A DNA stretch of 64,000 bases from an uncultured Saprospiraceae bacterium (GCA_937926205.1 CALEYL010000072.1:1-64000), one strand, 5' to 3'. Counted from the first letter of the stretch, positions 9,802 through 16,022 are shown. Made by a program: numbers and translations. The notes: generated from the letters alone by a model not told the origin.

Positions 9802-9939
9802 TTATGATACCCCCTTAGAATCAAATGCAGCATTGGAAAAATTGACAGCCGCGCGCGGCCCAACAGAAAGCTGGGCCATTGCTGAAGAGGCAAGCACCAT
9901 CGCTAAAACGACTGCAAAAAACTTCAAGTTTTTTTTCAT
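9802..9939 (-). pseudogene. Truncated outer-membrane beta-barrel protein gene
   Basis: The 45-codon frame starts with a normal signal peptide (MKKNLKFFAVVLAMVL, cleavage after SSAMA) and continues QLSVGPRAAVNFSNAAF, the usual first strand of porin-family or PorT-type barrels. It then meets a TAA at 9802-9804. Full members of these families are about 180-250 residues long. The DNA beyond the stop is not coding in any frame and carries a hairpin cluster, so this looks like the 5-prime remnant of a gene whose rest was deleted or replaced. A very small secreted peptide is the alternative. Confidence 0.55.
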
Positions 9940-10091
9940 AAGATTTGGTGTTTAGACAGTTACTTAATTTGAGTATTGACACCATAAATTTTGCCGGGGT
10001 TGTATCACTCTCATTTTAAGCGGAACAAGCGATAAGTTTCAAACAGATATTATCAATGAGGCTCAAGAACACCAGGCGCTTAAAACACCAA

Positions 10092-10123
10092 AATCCCCCG
10101 GCAGCTTTTGCCACCAGGGGATT
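10092..10123 (-). terminator. Intrinsic terminator of the Ro60 gene
   Basis: The minus strand can fold 10123-10110 onto 10105-10092 as a 14-bp stem around an AAAA loop, followed by TTGGTGTTTT. Three of the pairs are G-U in the minus-strand transcript and would be A-C mismatches in a plus-strand one, which fixes the direction. The stem begins 2 bp after the Ro60 stop codon. Confidence 0.75.
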
Positions 10124-10125
10124 CC

Positions 10126-11589
10126 TCATTTCCATTCCACGCCCTCAATCGCCTTCACCATCGCCATCCGGTCCGTCTCCAGCAAGCGCATCAGGTCAAA
10201 AACCTTGTCGCTGAAGCCGGCCAGCGCGAACACCTTGTCCTCCGGAAACTGCAGCGAACCGTAGCCCTGCAGGTCGAAGGAGTAGATGTATGGGTTGGCG
10301 CCGAAACGCTGTTTGTATCGGGCGAAAGCTGCAGTTGGCGCGCCGTAGCCCATCCAGCCCTGCATGTCCGAAAGAATGACGATCCGATCGTAATCTTTGG
10401 AAGCGGTTTCAAAGATGGCGTTGAAGTTTGTACCCGACGAGCGCGCATTGCGGATCATAAAATCAGCAATGCCCTGCAGCGAATCTGCCGGATTTTTCTG
10501 AACGTAGGCGGCATCGTCGGAAAAACGCATCAGATCGGCGTTGTTGGCTTTGTACAGCGCAGCGGCAAACAGCGCGCCCAATTGCAGGGGCGAACGGTTG
10601 GCATACTGCGTCTTTACGGAAGTCATCGAACCTGAGTCGTCCAAAACCACCAGCGTACGGCCTTCAAAACGCGGTACGTTTTTCATGGCCAGTTCGGTCG
10701 CTTGATTCAAAGCATCCACAACGAGACGCTTGTCGGCCAGCCCCGATTTTTCGATGGCGTCCATGGCCACCAAAAACTGGAACGGGAACACCCCCGAACG
10801 TTCGACACGCTTAGGGTCGATCAGCTGCCGGGCCGCTTCGCCCAGGGATTCCGGAGCCTGTTCGGCGATGTTGCGCAGGTTGCGCAGCAAAGCCAGATAA
10901 CCCAGTTTACCGGCTTGGAGCAATTCTGTCCATGCAGCAGCTTTCAAGGCCTCTTTTTCGGTATCCGATTCCGCGGTTTGGCCAGCCCGCGTGAGTTTGC
11001 TCTCCCAGGTTGCTGTGGCTTTCAGTTCACCGTTGACGAGGTTTTTCAAAGCCTCCGCGTTGCGCTCCGTCGGAACCGGGCGGACTAAGTTCACCAAATC
11101 CACCAATTTTACGCTGCGCGTTTCGCCGCGGTATTTGGCCAACTGGTAGCCATCAAAGCGGTCGAACGCCAGGGCGAAGCCTTTTTTCATGGCATTGGGC
11201 AGCGTTTTGTTGCCCTTGCTCAGGTAATAAGCCAGGATTTCCAGCATGTCGTCGGGGCGCTTGACGATTTGGTTGTAAAACGCCTTCGCCCAGGGAGCGC
11301 CGGAAGCGCCTTTGGCCAATTCAGCAGCCAAAACCTGGGTGATCGAACGCATACCGAATTCGGTGCGGGCAAAAACGGCAGCCTTAGCGGCAAATTCAGC
11401 GTCTACCTGGCCCAAAAGTCGTTCCAATCCGGCAAACGTCTGTTTTGCGGAGCGGTAGAACTGGTCCTGTGCGAAGGAAGTCAGCAACAGGGAAGCCAGT
11501 TCCATGCGCGGATCCTGCCGGTAGGCCTGTCCTCCGGCGAGGTTTTGAACCGGTTGGGGCTTGCGCATTTTTAAGTTAAACAGAGCCAT
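10126..11589 (-). CDS. rsr: Ro60-like TROVE/VWA domain RNA-binding protein (Rsr)
   Basis: This is the bacterial relative of the ring-shaped Ro60 protein, which binds Y RNAs and misfolded RNA ends and guides exoribonucleases to structured RNA. Residues about 20-300 form the alpha-helical TROVE ring (ELASLLLTSFAQDQFYRSA, LAYYLSKGNKTLPNAMKKG). The C-terminal VWA domain has an intact metal-binding MIDAS (VVLDDSGSM, Asp317, Ser319, Ser321) with the supporting Thr in SSGTNF and Asp in ILSDMQGW. I start at the ATG at 11589, giving 487 aa, because the open frame upstream crosses a tRNA-like gene. The whole upstream kilobase on this strand is filled with structured RNA elements, including a Y RNA candidate. 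No rtcB ligase gene is present in the window. Confidence 0.93.
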   Translation of the reverse strand: MALFNLKMRKPQPVQNLAGGQAYRQDPRMELASLLLTSFAQDQFYRSAKQTFAGLERLLGQVDAEFAAKAAVFARTEFGMRSITQVLAAELAKGASGAPWAKAFYNQIVKRPDDMLEILAYYLSKGNKTLPNAMKKGFALAFDRFDGYQLAKYRGETRSVKLVDLVNLVRPVPTERNAEALKNLVNGELKATATWESKLTRAGQTAESDTEKEALKAAAWTELLQAGKLGYLALLRNLRNIAEQAPESLGEAARQLIDPKRVERSGVFPFQFLVAMDAIEKSGLADKRLVVDALNQATELAMKNVPRFEGRTLVVLDDSGSMTSVKTQYANRSPLQLGALFAAALYKANNADLMRFSDDAAYVQKNPADSLQGIADFMIRNARSSGTNFNAIFETASKDYDRIVILSDMQGWMGYGAPTAAFARYKQRFGANPYIYSFDLQGYGSLQFPEDKVFALAGFSDKVFDLMRLLETDRMAMVKAIEGVEWK

Positions 11590-11606
11590 GATATTTGGTT
11601 TTTGTG

Positions 11607-11680
11607 TACTCCCGGCGGGGTTCGAACCCGCAATCTCCACGTCGAAAATGTGGTGGCTTAGCCAATTTGCCCACAGGAGC
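11607..11680 (-). tRNA. tRNA-like gene, anticodon UUC (Glu)
   Basis: A 74-nt cloverleaf. The acceptor stem GCTCCTG/CGGGAGT has seven pairs, two of them G-U. The D-arm is a 3-bp stem with the GG of the D-loop. The anticodon loop is TTTTCGA, read as UUC. The T-arm is perfect (GCGGG/CCCGC around TTCGAAC) and the discriminator is A. The anticodon stem has an A-C mismatch next to the loop. CCA is not encoded. It lies 17 bp before the Ro60 start and 6 bp after the next array member. It could be a true tRNA-Glu or a decoy; its body does not look like the usual bacterial tRNA-Glu. Confidence 0.72.
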
Positions 11681-11686
11681 ATATTG

Positions 11687-11758
11687 TTGTACGAGCAGGA
11701 ATTGAACCTGCAATACGGGCATATCAGACCCGGGTGTTGACCGTTACACCATCGTACA
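11687..11758 (-). tRNA. tRNA-like gene, anticodon GAU (Ile)
   Basis: A 72-nt cloverleaf with a perfect 7-bp acceptor stem (TGTACGA/TCGTACA), D-stem GTGT/ACAC with loop AACGGTCA, anticodon stem CGGGT/GCCCG with loop CTGATAT (GAU), T-arm GCAGG/CCTGC with loop TTCAATT, and discriminator A. CCA is not encoded. The 5-prime U and the short variable loop (TATT) are unusual for tRNA-Ile, so the amino acid identity is uncertain even though the fold is clear. Confidence 0.75.
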
Positions 11759-11841
11759 ATGAAAAACTGTAGAGAAAACTGCGGGCGTGTGATCTATTTC
11801 GTGTGCAGCGAAGGAACACGCCTACTCACTACCACAGTTGG
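11759..11841 (-). ncRNA. Spacer hairpin RNA between tRNA-like genes
   Basis: Within the spacer the minus strand folds as one hairpin: CTGTGG pairs with CTACAG outside, GGCGTGT with ACACGCC inside, and TTCG with CGAA around a CTGCACA loop. It is followed by TTTTT. It could be a processing or attenuation structure or a small RNA of its own. It is the only large spacer in the array apart from the Y RNA candidate and the 121-nt hairpin further upstream. Confidence 0.45.
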
Positions 11842-11912
11842 TCACCCGGAGAGGATTCGAACCTCCATTTCCTGATCCGTATTCAGGGATCCTGCCGTTG
11901 AACGACCGGGCA
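11842..11912 (-). tRNA. tRNA-like gene, anticodon ACG (Arg)
   Basis: A 71-nt cloverleaf. The acceptor stem TGCCCGG/CCGGGTG has two G-U pairs at its end. The D-stem GTTC/GGAT is wobble-rich. The anticodon stem CCTGA/TCAGG is perfect, with loop ATACGGA reading ACG. The T-arm is GGAGG/CCTCT around TTCGAAT and the discriminator is A. Alone in the array it is followed by an encoded CCA (11839-11841). Weak outer acceptor pairs and G at position 37 are atypical for an elongator tRNA-Arg. Confidence 0.7.
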
Positions 11913-11919
11913 ATTATTG

Positions 11920-12154
11920 TTGCGCAGACGGGAATCGAACCCATAGCGCCGGCCCAGTGTGTATCAGGAAATCCATCAATGGCCTCCGAACGGGAAATAT
12001 CATTTTATACTGCGTTAGATTTTTTCACCATAGCTGCTGGCTATGTTTGCAAAATCTGCCTTGTCTAAAATGAAATTTCCTCGTTCTCGTCTCATCATGT
12101 AAATCCTGACACGCACTAGTGAGACCGGCGTGTTACCGTTACAGCCACCGCGCA
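11920..12154 (-). ncRNA. tRNA-like RNA with a 160-nt rod inserted in the anticodon arm
   Basis: The two ends form a tRNA: acceptor TGCGCGG (12154-12148) pairs with CTGCGCA (11927-11921), a D-arm with loop AACGGTA follows the 5-prime half, and a T-arm (ATGGG/CCCGT around TTCGATT) precedes the 3-prime half. The anticodon stem is CGCCGG (12130-12125) with CCGGCG (11952-11947). Instead of a 7-nt loop it carries nested helices: 12119-12105 with 11968-11954 (14 of 15 pairs), 12080-12066 with 12007-11993 (14 of 15), 12057-12051 with 12023-12017, and 12045-12040 with 12034-12029 around a 5-nt loop. In one register the interrupted loop would read CUC (Glu). It is either an intron-like or MITE-like insertion or a purpose-built RNA. 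It lies 7 bp from each neighbouring tRNA-like gene. Confidence 0.65.
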
Positions 12155-12161
12155 TTTTTAG

Positions 12162-12234
12162 TGGGGACAGTTGGAGTCGAACCAACACCGCGCGGTTCTT
12201 CAAACCGCCGCTCTACCTTTGGAGCTACATCCCC
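12162..12234 (-). tRNA. tRNA-like gene, anticodon GAA (Phe), Trp-like body
   Basis: A 73-nt cloverleaf with acceptor GGGGATG/TGTCCCC (two wobbles), D-arm GCTC/GAGC with loop CAAAGGTA, perfect anticodon stem GCGGT/ACCGC with loop TTGAAGA (GAA), variable loop GCGGT, T-arm GTTGG/CCAAC around TTCGACT and discriminator A. The D-arm and the acceptor start resemble bacterial tRNA-Trp rather than tRNA-Phe, which usually starts GCC and has A37 in the loop. The anticodon and body may therefore not match. CCA is not encoded. Confidence 0.75.
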
Positions 12235-12244
12235 GGAATCAATG

Positions 12245-12317
12245 TGAGCGCGACAGGCATCGAACCTGCATCCCCCATGTTAAAAGCATGGTGCTCCGCC
12301 AATTGAGCTACGCGCTC
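12245..12317 (-). tRNA. tRNA-Lys-like gene, anticodon UUU
   Basis: This is the most canonical member of the array, 73 nt long. It has a perfect acceptor GAGCGCG/CGCGCTC, D-arm GCTC/GAGC with AATTGGCG, perfect anticodon stem CCATG/CATGG with the classical loop CTTTTAA, T-arm GCAGG/CCTGT around TTCGATG and discriminator A. The anticodon loop is that of tRNA-Lys, while the acceptor sequence differs from the usual GGG start. It begins 3 bp after the 121-nt hairpin RNA. Confidence 0.8.
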
Positions 12318-12320
12318 TGG

Positions 12321-12441
12321 TGTCTGTCTTTAAAGTCCGATTACTGCGTTACGTTTGGCCCCAAAATCGGTCATCCCGCTCAGCGGGGCTCCCAATTTTG
12401 GGGCCTTCTCGTGCCTTGTTCTCGAACCTTAAAGACAGACA
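12321..12441 (-). ncRNA. 121-nt long-hairpin RNA
   Basis: The ends form a 20-bp helix (12441-12422 with 12340-12321) with one G-U and one U-G pair in the minus-strand transcript. In the plus-strand transcript these would be A-C mismatches, so the minus strand is the likely RNA. After a 16/16-nt internal loop, an 11-bp helix follows (GGCCCCAAAAT, 12405-12395 with 12367-12357) and then a 5-bp tip CCCGC/GCGGG around a 3-nt loop. The base contains GGTTCGA, close to the GGUCCGA of animal Y RNA helices, but this may be chance. It lies between the Y RNA candidate and tRNA-Lys-like gene. A Ro60 ligand is the favoured guess. Confidence 0.55.
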
Positions 12442-12450
12442 CTTCAAATC

Positions 12451-12589
12451 AAAAAGCTGTGCGAACAAAAGGAGCGAGCGTTTTGGATTATCGGCCGGAG
12501 TTGAACCGGCTACCCATAGATTAACAATCTATTGCTCTACCTGAATGAGCTACGAAGTAACGCTTGCAATCAGTATCGCACAGGCTTTT
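12451..12589 (-). ncRNA. YrlA-like Y RNA candidate with tRNA-like module (anticodon GUU)
   Basis: The 5-prime and 3-prime ends make a helix interrupted by a single bulged C: AAAAG (12589-12585), bulged C at 12584, then CTGTGCGA (12583-12576), pairing with TCGCACAG (12464-12457) and CTTTT (12456-12452). A second helix AGCGTT/AACGCT (12564-12559 with 12482-12477) leads to a tRNA-like head. The head has D-arm GCTC/GAGC, anticodon stem ATAGA/TCTAT with loop TTGTTAA (GUU) and T-arm GCCGG/CCGGC. It lacks a proper acceptor stem (three pairs only). Bacterial Y RNAs bind Ro60 through an end helix and carry such a tRNA-mimicking module. The position at the head of a Ro60 locus and the U-rich 3-prime end fit. 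A degenerate tRNA-Asn is the alternative. Confidence 0.65.
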
Positions 12590-12935
12590 CGGGCACACTG
12601 CAGCGCAATGCACCATGTGTTTTATGTCCTTCAGGACAATTGATTAATTGAAATTGGGACAGGTTTGCGGCTGCTGGTATGGACAGCCGCGAGGCGACCA
12701 TCAGCGTTTAATCCGGAAACTCCGTTTGCCCGCTTTGCCCCTAAAAATGAACATCACCTGCTCCATTTGAGCGTGCTGTTCAATTTGCCGGGTTGCGGGT
12801 TGCCAACAGGCGTTGGCGATGCACTGATTCATGTCGTATTGAATTTGGAAAACTTGTTTGTGATGAAATTCGCAACAAGAACCATCGGAAGGTCAGGAAA
12901 AGTTCCGGCCACTGAAAAAAAAGTTAGTTTTTTTA
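12590..12935. other. Intergenic region upstream of the RNA array
   Basis: It should hold the promoter of the Y RNA/array transcript (minus strand) and the end of the OmpR-type regulator. Visible hairpins are TGTCC-TTCA-GGACA near 12627-12640 and GCGGCTG/CAGCCGC at 12667-12690. I could not assign a convincing promoter box. A 95-codon plus-strand frame and a 43-codon minus-strand frame do not look like genes. Confidence 0.4.
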
Positions 12936-13616
12936 TCAGGCGACAAACCTAAAGCCGACACTGTGTATGTTTTCAATCCTGATGCGCTCATCTTCCCGGA
13001 GGTATTTGCGCAGGCGCGAAATAAAAACATCGAGGCTTCGGCCCAAAAAGTAGTCGTCTTCGCCCCAGAGTTGCTCCAGTATGGTTGCGCGTTTTACCAC
13101 CTGATTCCGGTTATCCGACAAAAACTTGAGCAGGTCTGCCTCTTTCTGCGTCAGGCGATTGGTGGAGCCGTTGCAGGACAAACCGAGGTTGGGATAATCA
13201 AATTCGTAGCGGCCGATGCTGATTGTCGTCGCTGCTGCCGGTTGCCTTGTTCCGCTTCTGCGCAGAAAAACTTCGATGCGCAGGATCAATTCTTCAATAC
13301 TGAAGGGTTTGGTAATGTAGTCGTCGGCCCCGAGTTTGAGACCGAATATTTTATCTTCTTTGAGCGATTTGGCCGTAAGAAACATGATTGGAACCTCTGT
13401 ATTGGTACGTCGGATTTCTTTGGCTAAAGTAAATCCGTCTACTTCGGGCAACATCACATCGAGGATACACAAGTCGAAATTATTTCCGGAAATGGCTTCC
13501 AGCGCTTGTTGTCCGTCTTTGCAATAAGTTACTTTATAGCCCTGAAGTTCGAGATTGTCCCGGGTTACAAAACTCAGGCTTTCATCGTCTTCTACATACA
13601 GCAGGTGTGCTTTCAT
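12936..13616 (-). CDS. OmpR/PhoB-type response regulator
   Basis: A 226-residue cytoplasmic transcription factor. The receiver domain (1-120) has the acidic pair YVEDDE, phosphoacceptor Asp53 in CILDVMLPEVDG, and the Lys of DYITKPF. The C-terminal winged helix (about 128-226) includes RLTQKEADLLKFL and SLDVFISRLRKYL. The kinase gene lies immediately upstream, 14 bp apart on the same strand, so the two form an operon. The pair resembles RprX/RprY of Bacteroides in build, but the stimulus and regulon cannot be read from the sequence. Confidence 0.93.
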   Translation of the reverse strand: MKAHLLYVEDDESLSFVTRDNLELQGYKVTYCKDGQQALEAISGNNFDLCILDVMLPEVDGFTLAKEIRRTNTEVPIMFLTAKSLKEDKIFGLKLGADDYITKPFSIEELILRIEVFLRRSGTRQPAAATTISIGRYEFDYPNLGLSCNGSTNRLTQKEADLLKFLSDNRNQVVKRATILEQLWGEDDYFLGRSLDVFISRLRKYLREDERIRIENIHSVGFRFVA

Positions 13617-13630
13617 GATTTCGTTTCTAC

Positions 13631-14911
13631 TTATTTTGTGGGTGAATATTCAGGGAACAGCAAATGAATGGTTGTTCCTTTTCCGGGTTCGCTTTCCAAT
13701 TCAATTTTCCAGTGATGCGCATGACAAACCGTGCGAACGTAGTACAAACCAAGACCAAAGCCTTTGACATTATGAACATTGCCGGTAGGCACCCGGTAAA
13801 ACTTGTCGAAAACCCGGCGAAGATGTTCTCTGGCTATGCCGATACCGTTATCCGTGATGCTTAAGCGAACAAATTTACCGCTGCGTTCCAGGCGAATTTT
13901 AATATTGGGTTCAGTGGTGCAGTATTTCACCGCATTATCAAGCAGGTTGTGGAGCACATTCACAAAATGCAGCCGGTCAGCCTGAATGGTTACGCCTTTT
14001 GCCAAACATTCAAAATCAATACGTCCGTTTCTTTTTTCAACCTGTACCCCGGCGCCGCCAACAATTTCCTGTATCGTGTCTTCCAGACTCAGGACTTCCT
14101 TTTTCAGTTCAAACCGCCTTTTTTCAATACGGGTTAGTTGCAACATTTTTTCGACCTGGTCATTGAGGCGCTGGTTCTGGTCTTTGATGATGCCGGCGTA
14201 TTGGAGCAGGCGTTTATCGGCGAGTACCGCCGGCGCGTTCAAAAAAACATCCGCTGCAATGCGCACCGTAGAAATCGGCGTTTTGAATTCGTGGGTCATG
14301 TTGTTGATGAAGTCTTTTTGCATTTCAGAAAGCCGCTTCTGGCGCAAAATGACCAGCATGGAATAGGCAAAAAATAAAATGGTGACGAGCAAAACAACTG
14401 AAAAAATGACCGAGAGTTGCATTTTATCAAACAGATAACTCGATCGTGTCGGGAATTTTACACCAAAGTAATACGTGAATTCCTGGTCCTTGGTCCAGTG
14501 GCTGAGCTTAGAGTCTTTTTTTTCATCCGGTACATAACTGCAGTAATTACCGTACACCATTTCGTTGGTGGTACAATCAAAAACGGCGTATTCGAAGTCT
14601 ATGTGAAGGACCCGCTCCTGAAATTCTTTTTGCAAAAAATGCTCCAGATCAAGGGCATCAAACTCGTTGGCAATGTTGACAATGTAGTAGTTGGTTGTTT
14701 TTTGTTTGATGACATCCCGGGCAGGTAATTCGCTGTTGTTCAGCTTGGCCAGGTCTTTCGCAACATTGTACAGGGCGAGGTTTACTTTTTGGTTGAACTC
14801 CTGCTCGTTGATGTTCCAGGTGCTGATCACCCAATACGACTGCATGGCGATGATGCCAATGATGGCTATCGCACCCAGTAATATGACTCTTAATATGATG
14901 TTGTTTTGCAT
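13631..14911 (-). CDS. Membrane sensor histidine kinase (RprX-like)
   Basis: A 426-residue kinase with an N-terminal membrane segment (LLGAIAIIGIIAMQSYWVI, about 11-30), a periplasmic sensor region of about 140 residues with a few Cys (FDCTTNE, GNYCSYV), a second membrane segment near 165-190, HisKA with the His in NNMTHEFKTP, and a HATPase domain (LLDNAVKYC, DNGIGIARE, GFGLGLYYV). All catalytic boxes are intact. It is the partner of the OmpR-type regulator directly downstream. It is divergently oriented to the DUF4271 gene. Confidence 0.93.
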   Translation of the reverse strand: MQNNIILRVILLGAIAIIGIIAMQSYWVISTWNINEQEFNQKVNLALYNVAKDLAKLNNSELPARDVIKQKTTNYYIVNIANEFDALDLEHFLQKEFQERVLHIDFEYAVFDCTTNEMVYGNYCSYVPDEKKDSKLSHWTKDQEFTYYFGVKFPTRSSYLFDKMQLSVIFSVVLLVTILFFAYSMLVILRQKRLSEMQKDFINNMTHEFKTPISTVRIAADVFLNAPAVLADKRLLQYAGIIKDQNQRLNDQVEKMLQLTRIEKRRFELKKEVLSLEDTIQEIVGGAGVQVEKRNGRIDFECLAKGVTIQADRLHFVNVLHNLLDNAVKYCTTEPNIKIRLERSGKFVRLSITDNGIGIAREHLRRVFDKFYRVPTGNVHNVKGFGLGLYYVRTVCHAHHWKIELESEPGKGTTIHLLFPEYSPTK

Positions 14912-15058
14912 GAAGCTGAGTTATACCTGCTTACAGGAAACGAAGATATTGCTTACAACGACAGCCCTTTGCATGCTTAACAACTCATTAACAGACAATT
15001 ACGACTAACAGCCATCTCTCCGCCCATAAATAGGGTGCCGATAAAACAATTTTTTCAC

Positions 15059-15066
15059 TAATTTTG
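15059..15066 (+). promoter_or_regulatory. Minus-7 box TAATTTTG for the DUF4271-hemD operon
   Basis: TAATTTTG matches the Bacteroidota consensus TAnnTTTG and ends 16 bp before the GTG start. No clear minus-33 box is visible. Confidence 0.4.
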
Positions 15067-15082
15067 CCGCACATAACATAAT

Positions 15083-16009
15083 GTGCGGAAGTTGAAAGCA
15101 AGAGCCTTAGTCATCGCATTCCTGATCCATTCAGGTTTCGCCGCAGGCCAAACCAGCGAAAATCCTTTTGACCTGGCGTTTCGCCTATCCCAGCCTGCTG
15201 CTGTTGTAACGCCAGGTTCCGCTCAGGATATTGCTGCCAACCCTTTCGATTTAGCCGTTCCCACACAGCCGGGCAGAAAGTTTACCGGCAAATCTGGTTC
15301 CGTCAAAAAAATCAGCAAACCACGACGCTCCCCCAACGAAGCCTATTACCCTGGTTTTTTGCTGGGTGCTATCCTCGTCAGCCTGCTGTTACTCACTTTT
15401 TTCATTACCTTTTTCAGGAACTTATACAGCCGGGCTTATCAGGCCATGCTGAATGATAATTTGCTGAATCAGGCTTATCGTGACCGGCAATCCGGAGCCG
15501 GCCAGGCTTTTATGATCCTTTACAGCCTGTTTTTTATCAATGCCGGAATTTTTCTTTTTTTACTGCTTCGGCATAAAAAAATCAGCCTGCCGGGAGAAAG
15601 CCACCTGATGAACCTGCTTTATTGCATCGCAGGCGTTTTGGCCGTTTTTTTATTCAAACACCTGCTGCTGCGCATAGTTGGTTATATCTTCCCGATTAAC
15701 AAGGAGATAGGCGCCTACAGTTTCACGATTATGGTCTTCGGAATCATGATGAGCCTGTTTCTGGGACCTGCCAATTTTTTGATTGCATATGCCCCTGAAA
15801 ACGCCGTCCCGCTGCTCATAAATGGAACCCTTTTGGTGATGGCCCTGTTCTATGTACTGCGGTCTTTAAGAGGCGTCTTTATCGCCAACAATTATCTGGT
15901 ATACTATAAATTCCACTTTTTGTTGTATCTTTGCACCATCGAAATAGCACCTGCGTTGGCATTGGTCAAAATAATCAGTAACCAATTGACAGGTCAGCCA
16001 AATTTTTAA
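15083..16009 (+). CDS. DUF4271 membrane protein
   Basis: This is a 308-residue membrane protein of unknown function. I use the GTG at 15083, which gives a signal-like start (ALVIAFLIHSGFAAGQ). The first 85 residues after it are soluble and carry a repeated NPFDLA motif (residues 24-29 and about 52-57). From residue 90 on there are about six or seven membrane segments, and the C-terminal FLLYLCTIEIAPALALVKII is typical of DUF4271. In Bacteroidota the family is commonly found next to hemD, as here (13 bp apart), but no biochemical role is known to me. Confidence 0.82.
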   Translation: MRKLKARALVIAFLIHSGFAAGQTSENPFDLAFRLSQPAAVVTPGSAQDIAANPFDLAVPTQPGRKFTGKSGSVKKISKPRRSPNEAYYPGFLLGAILVSLLLLTFFITFFRNLYSRAYQAMLNDNLLNQAYRDRQSGAGQAFMILYSLFFINAGIFLFLLLRHKKISLPGESHLMNLLYCIAGVLAVFLFKHLLLRIVGYIFPINKEIGAYSFTIMVFGIMMSLFLGPANFLIAYAPENAVPLLINGTLLVMALFYVLRSLRGVFIANNYLVYYKFHFLLYLCTIEIAPALALVKIISNQLTGQPNF

Positions 16010-16022
16010 AAGACTTTGTTGA

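Noticed and set aside
11590..11682. N-terminal extension of the Ro60 reading frame to 11682
   Set aside because: The extension would run through the UUC tRNA-like gene; the ATG at 11589 gives the expected family start and length.
11842..11912. Array as a plain housekeeping tRNA operon
   Set aside because: Not fully excluded, but broken acceptor pairing, unusual bodies, one rod-extended member and the link to Ro60 speak against ordinary tRNAs for the whole set.
12701..12832. 43-codon minus-strand frame after the regulator
   Set aside because: No ribosome site, no recognisable features and no support beyond being open.
12665..12952. 95-codon plus-strand frame
   Set aside because: The composition is unlike the neighbours, it contains a hairpin at its start and overlaps the end of the response-regulator gene. 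No family likeness.
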